Assembly: GCA_035235625.1 (NCBI GenBank)
Contig: CP141143.1
Span: 40,719,178-40,783,177 of the forward strand
Reading direction: 5' to 3'
Origin: Saururus chinensis
Taxonomy: Eukaryota; Streptophyta; Magnoliopsida; Piperales; Saururaceae
DNA length: 64,000 nt
The stretch's first letter is position 1, and each line of letters opens with the position of its first letter. Positions 49,691-60,738 of this stretch are shown here, piece by piece. Made by a program: the position numbers and the translations under genes. The notes under the pieces are model-generated. The model ran no database searches, was not told where the DNA came from, and saw only the letters and a list, made by a program, of their open reading frames with translations.

Positions 49691-50395
49691 ACCAAAGAAA
49701 ACAAGGTTTGCCTCCCTAGAAGCACTAAGTTTAACATCTTTAGCCAGACGGTGTGCACTCCCTTAATGTATTAGTGGATCAATCAAATCAATGGAGTCAA
49801 TGTCACCCCTCTCATGCCCCTCTCGATATCTCTCTCGATAACAGGCTTAAGTCTCTAACCATTAACTTTAAAAATCTGATTTCCTCGTTGGTCAGAGATT
49901 TTAACTGCTGCATGAGGGAAATTTTGAGTTACAACATAGAGGCCATCCTAGCAAGATCTAAGCTTACCTGGGAAGAGGCATAATTTAGAATTAAAGAGCC
50001 AAACTTTCTAGTTAGGTTCAAAGGACTTTTGATGAATTAAGCGGTCGTGTAAAGCCTTAGTCCTTTGTTTATATAATTTGGCACTCTCGTAAGCTTCATG
50101 ATGCATCTCTTCTAATTCATTAAGTTGGAGTTTGTGGTGGGAACCATCTTAGTCCATGTCAAAATTAAATGATTCAATGGCCCAAAAAGTATGGCGCTCT
50201 AGCTCAACGGGTAAGTGATATGCCTTAGCTAAACAAGACGGTAAGGGGACATGCCAATATGGGCTTTATAAGCAGTCCAATATGCCCATAAGGCATCACT
50301 AAGTCGCATGGACCAATCTTTTTTATCAAGGTGCACTATTTTCTCAAGGATTTTCATAATCTCACGATTGGACACCTCTACTACACCACTAGTCT
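49691..50395 (-). pseudogene. Fossil integrase segment of an Athila/Tat-type gypsy element
   Basis: Minus-strand translation contains [20 protein letters not shown] and HLPVELEHR (core end). It then has [19 protein letters not shown] and LFPGKLRSRWDGLYVV. These phrases are hallmarks of the integrase C-terminal region of the Athila/Tat branch of plant Ty3/gypsy. It is a fragment without LTRs or polypurine tract. Fossil, broken, perhaps a few interruptions. Confidence 0.75.
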
Positions 50396-50900
50396 ATGGT
50401 TGGTAGGGGGTCCTTAGTGGTGAATAATGATTTTAGTGGTAAATCTAGCCTAGGCTCATCTAATGGATTTTGTTCCTTCAAGAGTTTTATTATGAAATTC
50501 AGGACAAGAAGGGTGTTGAGAATGTCGTGGTTGATCATTTGTCTAGGATCTTACATGAGGAACCTTCAAACTCTAAACCACTTCATGATTCATAACCCAA
50601 TGAGCAACTCTTTGTGGTCTCTACCACTTCACCCCCTAGATTGCCCATATTGTTAACTATCTTGCAAGGCTAGATTTATAGGCGCAGTCCTTGGCTAAAG
50701 AGTGAACAAAGTCCCCCACATCATTTATTATGCTAGAAAGACCCTTTCTAATGCCCAATTGAACTATACCACCACAGAAAAGGAACTGCTATTGTCTATG
50801 CCCTTGATAAATTCTAATCATACCTTTTAGGGTCCAAAATCATTATCTTTTCTGACCATGCATCCTTACACTACGAAGATCTAAATTAAAAAGAAAAGAA
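50396..50900 (+). pseudogene. Fossil RNase H-region segments of an Athila/Tat-type gypsy element, opposite strand
   Basis: Plus-strand translation gives DKKGVENVVVDHLSRI (end of RNase H), followed further right by HIIYYARKTLSNAQLNYTTT and KIIIFSDHASLHY (earlier RNase H). Two things are odd: the strand is opposite to the adjoining integrase piece, and the two RNase H blocks are in swapped order. The region is therefore a scrambled composite. Fossil. Confidence 0.7.
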
Positions 50901-51431
50901 ACTAAAACTTATCTATAGCTTTATCGACTCCTAAGTAAAAGAAAAATCTAGCCTTGCATGGTAGAAGAAAGCTCTTGAATATCCATTAAAAGCTTTGAAT
51001 GATCTTCTATCTTCTTCTCCCTTTTTTTAAGAAAATATATTATCCAATCCTTAATTTTGAGTCAAATGTGTCTTTATAAAGGCATAAGAATCGTAGGAGG
51101 AAGTCTAATATGAAAAGGATTCAAAACCAGCTCAAAATAGGAAACTGCGCATTACCCAGTTCAAATGCCCTCCATTCTCATTCCAATGGCTGTATTGTTT
51201 CTATTTTTTTTCAAAATTACGTGTACTGATCCAACGCCCTTGTACCCCGTTCAAACATCAATTAAGAATCTGCACAAAATTAATACATGTTAGCCAATTT
51301 AGTTCAAAACATCATACAAGCTATTCCTAACCTAATAAACCTTAATTCCTAATTATTTAAACTATACTAACTCTTAAATATGACTAGACAATAGAATAAT
51401 TGAGGGTAATATAACATATAAATTATTCTTA
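50901..51431. other. Unassigned AT-rich sequence
   Basis: No satellite phrases, terminal motifs or coding signals are recognised. It may be the remainder of the retroelement composite. Satellite resumes at about 51432 with CTCCCATTCAGTTGTTATG. Confidence 0.4.
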
Positions 51432-52553
51432 TCAATCTCCCATTCAGTTGTTATGTTTGTAATGTCGAATTAAATAGACAAATTGGTAACCTAATTTAAC
51501 CATTCTTCCTTCTCACTTAAATAGATTTAAAACAAATCACTGAAGCATGTCATGAATGTGCATTTAGTTGTTTTAAAGAAATACGTACTTATTTGATAAG
51601 TTCATAAGAATAAATAAAACACTAAACAACGAACCAATTGGACCACTTTTGGTTTAATTATATCCATTTAATCAATTAAATCCAAAGTTTGTTAATAATG
51701 TTCACAAACTGTTATATCATTTAAAATATAAAGAGACCCCCCATTCATTTCTTCCATTCGTAATGATGAATCAAATGGAGGAATTAATACCACAATCTGA
51801 CCATTCTTCCTTAACTTATATGATTTCATTCGCATAGTACCAAAACTCATCACGAATATGTATTTAATTATTTTAAATAAATATGTGTATCAAATGTATT
51901 GAATGATGAGCAAATTGGCATGTTTTTTGTCGAATTATATCCTTTTAATCAATTAAAATTAAATTTCTTTAAGAATGTGCACAAATTGTTATATATCTTT
52001 TAAACTTTAAAGAGACCTCTTATTCATTTGTTATGTTCATAATGACGAATTAAATGATTTCATTTGCTTAACATAATTTAGAACAAAACATTAAAGCTTG
52101 TCACGAATGTGTATCTAATTATTTTAAATAAGTATGTACTCATTATTAACATTCATAAGAATAAATCAAACGCACCAAATGATAAACCAATCCAACCATT
52201 TTTTGTCCAATTATATCTTTTAAATTGATTAAAACCGAAGTTTGATAATAATGTGCACAAATTGTTATATAGTTTAAAAAATTTAAAAAGACCTCCCATT
52301 CATTTGTTACATTCATAATGACAAGTCAAATAGACAAAGTGAAAACACAAATTGACTCTTCTTCCATAACCTATATAATTCCAATCACTTAAATAGTTTT
52401 AGAACAAAGCACCAATGCTCGTTATGATTGTATATTTAATTGTTTATAAAAATATATATACCCATTTGTTAACCTCGTAAGAATGCATCAAATGTACTAA
52501 ACGATGAACTAATTAGACCACTTTTTGTTTAATTATATCTTTTCAATTAATTA
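51432..52553 (-). repeat. 318-bp satellite array, block 5 (reverse orientation)
   Basis: About three and a half monomers with the same phrases and orientation as block 4. The right edge is cut by the giant LTR-like element. Its pentamer duplication AATTA (52549-52553 and 60739-60743) shows that blocks 5 and 6 were once contiguous. Confidence 0.95.
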
Positions 52554-52984
52554 TGTAAGGTCCTTGATTTTTCTACAATTTCCTAGGATTTTCCTGCTAT
52601 TTTTCTAGTCATTTTCGGTGGGAAAATGTGACGCTTCGGCGTATCTGTATTTATATATTTTACCCCATATTTATACCCGTAGAGTTGGGTGTGGGGCTTA
52701 GTCGCGGGCCGTGGGCCTCGCTAAGCGCTTACGGTGCGAATTTTGGAGCTACAATGCGTAATCGGTAGGTGAACGTGTGTTAGATACGTAGATGTAAAAA
52801 TAAAAAAGAGTGAATAGTAAAATTGGCATAAAAAGGCGATCCAGTAAGTTTCATTCCAGAAACTTACAAAAGATGAACTCAACGTCCAAAGAGAAAGGAG
52901 AGAAACCTGAGCCCATTTCCGGTTGCTCCATTCTCCCTCCTCCATCGGATTCCACCGGTTCTTGTCAAGATCTGCTTTGCCTCA

Positions 52985-53245
52985 CCACCATGAGTCCATA
53001 GATACCAGCTATGACCGCCACCATGGCCTCTTCACTCCTCCACGAGGTACCGAACTTTTCTTCAGGTTTTTCTTCCTTCAAATCCCATTTTTGAGCCATG
53101 GGGGTACGATTTTGATGTCATTTACAACCGCTCTCAACTAGACTTATTTTAGTTGGCTGCTAGGAACTCATAGGTGCTAGCTAGAGCCGCCGCCGTGCTT
53201 TCTTCGCTCCGCTGTGAGCTACCGGCACTTTGGTCGGGTTTTGGT
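52985..53245. repeat. Internal duplication about 171 bp apart in the giant LTR
   Basis: GAGTCCATAGATACCAGCTA (52992) is repeated in diverged form at about 53163 (GAACTCATAGGTGCTAGCTA). In both cases a GCCGCC/CTTCTTCGCTCC-like stretch follows. The nested copy has the same paired arrangement near 36130 and 36301, so the duplication predates both insertions. Confidence 0.65.
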
Positions 53246-54429
53246 CAAATTTTCCATCTCACTGTCCATGGGTTTTTTTGAGACGCCGGTGTGTTTCCGA
53301 TCGTCGTCTGGCCACCGGATGGATTCCGTCCAGCCTACCTCAACCCAGTGTCAGTAGGGGGTTGCCGTTTCTGACCCTGCTTCGCCCTATTGACTTGCTC
53401 CGCCCAATTAGACGCTTTGGGTGCGTCTCGGGTCATTTTCATCGGCTAGCTGTAGGCCATTTGGCCATCGTGGGCTATGCCCCGGCTCGGCGATAGTGAG
53501 GGTCAGCCCCACTTGGCCTGATTATACACTCCACCCGAAATGGGCTACTTGCCATTGCCCTATACTGTGCAAGATGCACAACTGCCCGCACCATGGTTTT
53601 GGTTGTGGGTGACGATCGGTGATGTCGCCGCTTCGATCGGCCACCACTTCTTGTCCCTAGCTCAGTTGTCCTTTTGTGGGCCTTGGGCCACTACCATATG
53701 ACCCATCTACCCCTAGAGTGGTCCTTTTTGGCCGCGTATGCTTGTGGCCACGTGTGTGCTTTTGGGTTTAGGCACCGTATTCGCGCCACTTGACCATCGG
53801 TTGGCTTTGCCACCGAGTAGAGTTGATACATAGCCCTCCTCCACCTCTCCTTTGTCCTCGAGTGTTGCCCCATCCTCTCCGCCCTTATGTGGGCCCTTGT
53901 TGACACGAAATCATCACTGTTGGGTGCTATCCATGGCTGATTTCGATGTCTTGTGGCCGGCCGAGTAGGTCTTAGCCACCGGCCGATCTTCAGTGAGTAC
54001 ACCATCGACTTCTGATCGCACCACCACTTATGTTGGCACAACATTTCTCCTGGCCGCTCTAGTGTGCCGCCGTGGATCGTGGGTTTTGCTCCATTGACTT
54101 CTAACACCTCGTTTGCTGTGATTGTTTCTGGCACTTCCTAAAATCCTTGGGACAACAACTCTCTCAGCTAGGCAACGGTTTTGACCGCCAACTCCGACAC
54201 CGCCACCGTCGTGTGCTCGCCATCAAACGGCATGATTATGAGGTAGGGGATCTTTGAACTCGTAATTTCATGATAGCATGCTTGAATGAGTAGTAGCATG
54301 CTAGGATTGCACGATGTGCATATAAGCATGATTATATGGTATGTTTATATACATATGGCTCAAAAATGTGTGATAAGTATGATTGATATGTATGAGATGT
54401 ATGCACGTTTTATGGATGTGGAATATGTA

Positions 54430-54770
54430 TGCGCTAGCGATGGCTAGCGAATATGCTAGTATGCTACATATGTGTATTATGCATGTGCTAGTGATGGTTA
54501 GCGTGCATATTTGAAGTATGTATGGATTATGCATGTGCTAGTGATGGCTAGTGTGCATGCTTGAAGTATGTATGGATTATGAACGTGCTAGTGATGGTTA
54601 GCATGTATGTTTGAGGTATGTATGGATTATGCATGTGCCAATGATGGCTAGTGTGCATGTTTGAAGTATGTATGTATGTGCTAGTGATGACTAGCGTGTA
54701 TGTTTGAAGTATGTATAAATGTGTATGTATGTGCTAGTGATGGCTGGTGAGCATGTTTGTAAGCTACGTA
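54430..54770. repeat. GCTAG-dyad minisatellite, inverted-copy version
   Basis: About seven units with GTGCTAGTGATGGCTAGCGT and TTGAAGTATGTATGGATTAT, period about 50 bp. This is the reverse-complement counterpart of the array at 34471-34890. Confidence 0.85.
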
Positions 54771-55460
54771 TGTATGACAGTATGTGTATGTTATACATAT
54801 GTGTGAAAAACATACATATGTATGATGGCTATTTGCCTATGCTATGGATATGCGTATGTGCATGTGGGCAGTGTCAGTGTTTGGTATGGATTTGGGTATG
54901 GAAGTGTAAGTGTATGACGGATGACAGAGGATATGGGTATGACGGGTGAGGTATGTCAAACAGTAAGAGTGTGCATAATTGTACAAACATAACTTATAGA
55001 TTATGAAGTGAAAAGTAAGCATAATAAGTGAGATATAAGTAAGAGGGCGACAACTGGGTTGGCTTTGAGGAGCTTCATTTGATGATGTCAGTGTAAGATA
55101 ATTTTGCCATAAGGTAGTGGCGGAGATTGTAAGACCATAAGGATTTTGATGTACGATGAGTTTTGTCCATGATATGGACTGGTTAAGTGATGTTTGTTGC
55201 CCTGACAAACTAGGGTTTTGGATCGGGCTCAGCTTCGGTTTGATTAGTGGAGCACGGTATGCTTGAGTGCTTGTGTGGCATAATTGCACTACATAATTTA
55301 CTTAATTCAAACTTGAATTATAAGCACAGCTAATGATAGCATTGTGAGTTTGAGACCTGAGGGTTCGACATATTAAATTCCGTGTTTGAGCTAGCTGATA
55401 ATGAGTTGGTTGAGCATTTCTCATGTCTTGTCATGGTGTTTATCCTACGGGATGTTGTCT

Positions 55461-55710
55461 GTGTAATGTATAGAGCACCGAACATTTGATGCTCTGTTGA
55501 GAGTGACATATGTTTCCGATTTGGTCTACGTGTTGTATAAGCCCAGATGCTTGATGCTCTGTTGAGAACGATGTACGTTTCCGACTTTGTCTCTGTGTTA
55601 TATGAAGCCCAGACGTCTGATGCTCTATTGAAAGCGATATATATTTTTGATTTGGTCTGTGTGCTGTATTTAAGCCCAGACGTTTGATGCTCTGTTGGGA
55701 GCGTTGTATG
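55461..55710. repeat. About 66-bp tandem repeat, four units
   Basis: Units share AAGCCCAGACGTTTGATGCT, CTGTTGAGAGCG and TTCCGATTTGGTCT. There are four units here against about two in the nested copy, so copy number has changed since the two diverged. Confidence 0.8.
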
Positions 55711-55805
55711 ATTTCTGCCCAAGAGTGGCATAGTATGATTCCGCCCAAGAGTGGCACTATATGTTTCTGCCCAAGTGGCACTATATATTTTTTGCCTAAG
55801 AGTGG

Positions 55806-55950
55806 CATTGGCACTATAAGACCCATAATGGTGGGCAATTCTATGGCACTATAAGACCCATTATGGTGGGCAATTCTATGGCACTATAAGACCCATTATG
55901 GTGGGCACTTCTATGGAACTATAAGACCCATTATGGTGGCCAACTGTATG
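55806..55950. repeat. 35-bp tandem repeat, four units
   Basis: GGCACTATAAGACCCATTAT with GGTGGGCAATTC recurs at about 55810, 55845, 55880 and 55915. The nested copy has only one such unit (near 33470-33500), so this is an expansion specific to the inverted copy. Confidence 0.85.
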
Positions 55951-56229
55951 ACCCTCATGTGTGGGTGTTTATGTTTGCGCGCTCAGGTAAGTAGCATCAT
56001 GGACCTGCTCTTACCTGTTTGATCTAGTGCCCCATGAGCATTGGTGTGCCTTACCTTCAAAAAAGTCAATGACGTCTACTCACTCCCCGGAGGTTAAGGT
56101 GATGCCCCAGTGGCATTCTTTACCATTTCAACACGAAAGCTTATTAGTTGTAATGAGCTTCAGCGGTTGATAGTATGTGTATGAGTAAGGGTGCTAACGA
56201 GCCGAGTCGAACTGAGTTTTCAAATTTTT

Positions 56230-56400
56230 TGACTCGAGCTCGATTTTTGAAAGCTCGGTTCGAGCTCGGCTCGAGCTCGATCGAATAGCTCGATTCCTGG
56301 CTCGAGCTCGGTTCGGCTAAAAACTCGAAACTCAACTCGAGCTCGAGCTTGAGCTCGAAAACATATTATAGCAACTCGAACTTGTGTTTGAATTGAGCTC
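56230..56400. repeat. Left subterminal CTCGAGCTCG cluster of the hAT-like element
   Basis: Overlapping GAGCTCGAG/CTCGAGCTC palindromic motifs occur about a dozen times. A matching cluster in the form GAGTCGAG/CGAGCTGAGC lies at 59418-59610. Such motif clusters are typical binding regions for hAT transposases. Confidence 0.7.
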
Positions 56401-56642
56401 GAATCCCATTTACAACCAAAATTATTTTTTTCTATAAAAATCTATATTAATTTAGAGAATCACACCAACATTACAAAAATAAAAAATATATATAATAAAC
56501 ATAATTTTATTGTATTAAAGTTTTAAATATTATTTTAAAATCCATGGTTAAGATAAGAGTCAATAAATACCCAACAAAAAAATTTCATTTGTCACCAAAA
56601 ATTTATCTAATATTATTCAAATATCCCATATAATAAATATAA

Positions 56643-57533
56643 GGGAAATTTATTTAAATAATATTTTTTAAAAAAATATTTACCAATTCAGACCACTTTG
56701 GGAAATATTTTCCAAAGTGGTGTTGTTTTTTGCCATGCAGGCGCCAGCCAAGCAATTGGCGCCTGTGTGGTTTTTTTTCAATTTTTTTTTTATTTCATCA
56801 TTTAGAATGACGAAATCAGTACACGAAATCAGTCATTGTAAAGGACGAAATGTATTGATTTCGTCCTTCTCAGTACATCCCTCCCCCCTCTCTCTCTTCA
56901 CTCTCTCTCTCTCTTCACTCTCCTCTCTCTCCTCTTTCTTTCTACAATCTTTCTCTCTTCTATCTCTCCATTCTCTCTCTCTTCTCTCCTCTTTCTCTCT
57001 TCATTCACTGTCTCTCTCCTCTTTCTCTCTCTATTAATTCTCTTAAAGAGGAGAGAGAGAAGGGAAAGAGGAGAGAAAGTGGAGAGAGAGAGAAGATAGA
57101 GTGAATAGAGAGAAAGAGGAGAGAGAGAAAGAGTGGAGAGAGAAAAATAGGAGAGAAGACAGAGAGAGTAGAGGAGAGAATGAAGAGAGAGAGAGTGGAG
57201 AAAGAGAGTGAATGAAGAGAGAGAGAGTGGAGAAAGAGAGTGAATAAAGAGAGAGTGAAGTGAGAGAGAGTGAAGAGAGAGAGAGTGGAGAGAGAGTGAA
57301 GAGGAGAGAGAGAAGAGGGGAGGGGAGAGAGGGTAGTACACAATATTGATTTCGTCCTTTTAAAGGATGAAATCAATAAAATGACTAATTTGGTCCTTCT
57401 AAAGGATGAAATAAAAAAAGTTCAAAAAAAGCCATGCAGGCGCCAGCCGCTTGGCTGACACCTGTGTGGCAAAAAGCAACACCACTTTGTTGGTAAATAT
57501 TTTTTTAAAAAATATTATTTAAATAAATTTCCC
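56643..57533. mobile_element. Mutator-like fold-back element, 891 bp
   Basis: Terminal inverted repeats of about 43 bp are nearly perfect and begin GGGAAATTTATTTAAATAAT. A perfect nine-base duplication TAAATATAA flanks the element (56634-56642 and 57534-57542). Nine-base duplications with GGGAAA ends are typical of plant Mutator-like MITEs. The whole element is an inverted repeat. GCAGGCGCCAGCC and GAAATCAGT/GATTTCGTCCTT phrases in the left arm recur inverted in the right arm. A CT tract (56880-57045) faces a GA tract (57046-57340) around AATTCTCTTAAAGAGG. Its transcript would be a long hairpin. No protein is encoded. Confidence 0.85.
56880..57340. repeat. Facing CT and GA tracts forming the hairpin core of the Mutator-like element
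   Basis: The left half is pyrimidine-rich (TCTCTCTCTTC type), the right half purine-rich (GAGAGAGAAAGAG type), with the turn near 57046. The right half is longer, so slippage has lengthened one arm. Long open frames here are low-complexity artefacts. Confidence 0.85.
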
Positions 57534-57717
57534 TAAATATAATTATATAAGAGTCTCATTAATATCAGCCCAGGCTCACGCGCGCCGGCATGCACCAGGG
57601 CTGATTGGGCCGTCGGATTTACATCCAACGGCCCATCAAACTCACGAGTTTAAATAATATTAACTTTTTCCATTATATAAATAATATTAAAAATAATAAT
57701 TACCAAAATAAAATAAA

Positions 57718-58741
57718 GGAAAAAATATTTACTAATATGGTGTTTCTTTTCGCGAGCACCTCCGTGACTTTTTTTATTTATTTTTTAATTTCATTCTTAA
57801 AGAGGAAAAATTCAATATAATGTACTAATTTGTGATTTAAGGGACGAAATCAATAGAATTTTGTGCTTTTAAAAGATGAAATTAATGCAATGTACTGATT
57901 TCGTCATTTAGAAGGATAAAATCGATAATTAAATAATTTTATCCTTTCTTCTCTCTAGTATATCTTCATTCTCTCTCCTCTCTCTCTCCTCTTTCTCTTC
58001 ACTCTCTCCTCTTTCTATTCGCTCTCTCTTCTCTCGCTATTCACTCTCTCTTTCTTTTAGCTATCTCTCTCTCCTCTTTCTCTCTCTTCACACACTCTCT
58101 ATTCACTCTCTCCTCTCTATATTTCTATTCAATCTCTCTCATCTCTCTTTTGGCTATCTCTATTATTCTCACTCTCCACTCTCTCTCTACACTTTCTTTT
58201 TTCTCTGTCCTCTCTTTTTTCTCTTTCTCTTTTTCTTTCTCTTTCTCTCTCTCTATCTCTCTCTCATGTAAGTGATGTGAGCCCTAGCTCTGAGAAGTGG
58301 GGAGAAAGTAAAAAATTTTAATTTAATTTTTTCTTATTTATATATTATATATAAAAATATTAAATTTAAAATAAAATATAATGTATTTGTGAATGACGAA
58401 AAATAATATTTTTTAAATTTTTTCATGATTTTGTCTTTTAGAAGAGAGGAGAGAGAAAATAGAAAGAGAGAAGAGAGATAACCGAAAGAGAGAGGAGAGA
58501 GAGGAAAGAGAGAGTGAATAGAGAGCGGAGCGAGAGAGGAAAGAGAAAAGAGAGAAAAAATCAATTAATTATTGATTTCGTCATTTGGAAGGACAAAGTT
58601 AGTACATTGTATTAATTTAAGTGTACTTATTTCATCTTTCTAAAAGATAAAATTATAAAAAAATATTAAAAAAAACCATGCAGGTGTGAGCGCCTAGTTA
58701 GTGAAAAGGAACATCATATTGGTAAATATTTTTCTCTTTCC
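57718..58741. mobile_element. Diverged relative of the Mutator-like fold-back element
   Basis: The left arm (AAATATTTACTAATATGGTG, then GAGCACCTCCGTGAC) and the inverted right arm (AAATATTTACCAATATGATG, then CACCTGCATGG) resemble the 56643 element. They share the GATTTCGTCATTT phrases and a CT tract (57950-58265) facing a GA tract (58440-58560). Divergence between arms is much higher, and no clear target duplication was found. The limits are approximate. It is an older insertion of the same or a sister family within the same hAT element. Confidence 0.6.
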
Positions 58742-59400
58742 GTTATTTTGATAGTTATATAAAATTTCTCATATAATAAGTCACAAAAGACTGAACTAGT
58801 CACCAAAGTTATGACAACTCTTATTTACATATTTCATATCTAATTATTCTAATGACTACAAAAAAAATTCATAATAAGAGAATTATTTGGACTTTAGCAA
58901 TAATATATTTCATGATGTGTGGATTGCCTGTAAAAAAAAAATTAATATAATTGGAATTAAATAGTAAAATCTAGACTTGGTTCAGTGGATATATTTATAG
59001 GAAAAATCTAGATATAGTTCACTAAATCTCTAATTCTAAACTAATATAATTGGTTGAATTAAAAATGTTTATTTGCAAGTAGAATAACATATTTATATTT
59101 CTTAGGATTAGAATGATTAAAGGTAGTATTTAAAATTTAAATAATATTATATAGATGAATAGGGGTAGAATAGAAATAAAATAATTTATCAAACCTACAT
59201 TCTCAATTTTATTAGTAGTAGGATTTATATTTGTTTAAAATATAATAGTATAATATAGGTATTATATATCATATTATATAATATATCATATACTATATAT
59301 TAATGTATATATAGGATATATATTTTATAAAGTAATATAAAATATTATGGGTACATGAAAGGTAAAAGTTAGAAAATTTATATAATATTGGTATAATAAT
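58742..59400. other. AT-rich interior of the hAT-like element
   Basis: Very AT-rich sequence with TATA/ATAT runs (59230-59340). No open frame, terminal motif or tandem unit is recognised. Confidence 0.6.
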
Positions 59401-59637
59401 TTGAAAGTGATATATATCAAATCGAGTCGAGTTCGAGTCGAGCTTCGAATCGATTTCGAGTTGAACCGATTAGGTTTCAAGTCGAGTCGATTCGAGCTGA
59501 CCCATGTTCGAGATCGGCTCGTTTGATTTCGAGTTCGAACCTAGCTCGAGTCGAGCTCACTTCGAGCTGAGCCTGTTTAGCTCAACGAGCTGGCTCGGCT
59601 CGTTAGCAGCCTTATGTGTGAGCACGGCTATAAGAGT

Positions 59638-59790
59638 ATGTGTATGAGCACGACTATAAGAGTATGTGTATGAGAACGACTGTAAAAGTATGTGTATGAG
59701 CACGACTGTAAGAGTATGTGTATGAGCACAACTGTAAGAGTATGTGTATGAGTACGATTGTGAAAGTATGTTTCTGAGTAAGATAGTAAG
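59638..59790. repeat. 26-bp minisatellite, inverted-copy version
   Basis: TATGTGTATGAGCACGACTG with TAAGAG repeats five to six times at 26 bp. It is the inverted counterpart of the array at 33036-33235. The hAT-like element inserted in a unit of this array, so its eight-base duplication is drawn from the repeat itself. Confidence 0.85.
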
Positions 59791-60738
59791 TGTGATTTTG
59801 TGTAAGCTGTACGAGTAAAGTCGTACGAGTATGATTGTACGAGTAAGGTCATACAAGTATGTGTAAGCTATATGAGTAAGCTTATGATTATACGAGTAAG
59901 GTCGTACAAGTATGCGTATGTTGTATGAGTAAGCGTACAGTGGTACGAGTAAGTTTGTAAGACCGTGAATAAGGGTGTTTGGGTAAGTTTAATTTGATGG
60001 TATGATTTTGGCACGATGGTGCATTTGGTATGTTTTTGGCACGATGGTGCATTTGGTTTGACTTTGGCATGATGGTGTATTTGGTATGTTTGTATGCGTA
60101 TGAGCATGATTATAATATGCCTGCTTGCTTCATGTTTGAGTTGCATGAACACATCTATGTATGGATTTACTGAGTTCACTATTTAGAACTCCCCTACTGG
60201 GTATTTTCCTACTGAGTATGAAAATGCTCATTACCCTACTTTTTCACCCCGTCGTACGGGAGGCTTTTGCAGGTTGTGACGGAGAGCTACTGGAGAGGAT
60301 GCTCATTTCAGCAGTGGATTGATTCCCATTGACTCAGGTATATGCTTGACTCACTACGAGTTTATTTGTGCCACGATCTGATGTATTGGGTGAGATGAGA
60401 AAACAAGTGTTTATATATTCTGGACTTTCGTTTAGATTAGATGGTGGGCTGTTATGGGACTTGCACTCAGGGATGCCTGGGAGAGATTTGTATTTAAAGT
60501 CTATGATCATAGTAATTTATTTGTACGGTTGTTTTCGAGTAGCGCCTATGGATCTTTGGTTTGGCTGTACGATGTTTGATCGAATGTGTAAAAAAGTTTG
60601 TATGGGAAAACCAATGTGTTATGTTTTAAATTATAAAATTGTTTTCATAGGTTTCATATTTCCCAATTTATAGTAGTTATATTGCAAAAAATTTCCATGA
60701 ATTTTGAGAAAAATGGATAAAAAATCACGGGTGTTACA

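Larger units (their letters stand above)
56186..59614. mobile_element. hAT-like non-autonomous element, 3.4 kb
   Basis: The terminal inverted repeats are TAAGGGTGCTAACGAGCCGA on the left and, reverse-complemented, TAAGGCTGCTAACGAGCCGA on the right. The eight-base duplication is TGTATGAG (56178-56185) and TGTGTGAG (59615-59622), seven of eight matching. Eight-base duplications and GGTGCTAACGAGCC-like ends suit plant hAT elements. Subterminal regions (about 56230-56400 and 59418-59610) are packed with CTCGAG/GAGCTCG motifs. No transposase is seen. The interior holds two Mutator-like fold-back insertions and AT-rich DNA. It landed in the 26-bp minisatellite of the giant LTR. Confidence 0.8.
52554..60738 (-). 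mobile_element. Giant LTR-like element (solo LTR?), inverted copy, split by a hAT-like insertion
   Basis: The plus strand begins TGTAAGGTCCTTGATTTTTC and ends ...CACGGGTGTTACA, the reverse complement of the family ends seen at 32188 and 36741. A perfect five-base duplication AATTA flanks it. Removing the hAT-like insertion and its duplication leaves about 4.75 kb, close to the 4.55 kb of the nested copy. The order of GC-rich half, GCTAG minisatellite, 66-bp and 35-bp arrays and 26-bp array is collinear (inverted) with that copy. No coding domain. Fossil, interpreted as a solo LTR. Confidence 0.8.

Noticed and set aside
55806-55950. Evenly spaced 35-bp repeats that superficially resemble a CRISPR array
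   Set aside because: The units are head-to-tail with no unique spacers, and the surroundings are plant transposons and satellite.
56894-57376. Ser/Leu-rich open frames up to 147 codons
   Set aside because: Translation of the CT/GA hairpin arms of the Mutator-like element.
52554-60738. Inversion of the intervening satellite by recombination between the two oppositely oriented giant LTR copies
   Set aside because: Satellite on both sides of 52554-60738 has the same orientation, so the flip must lie at 31-40 kb and not between the two copies.
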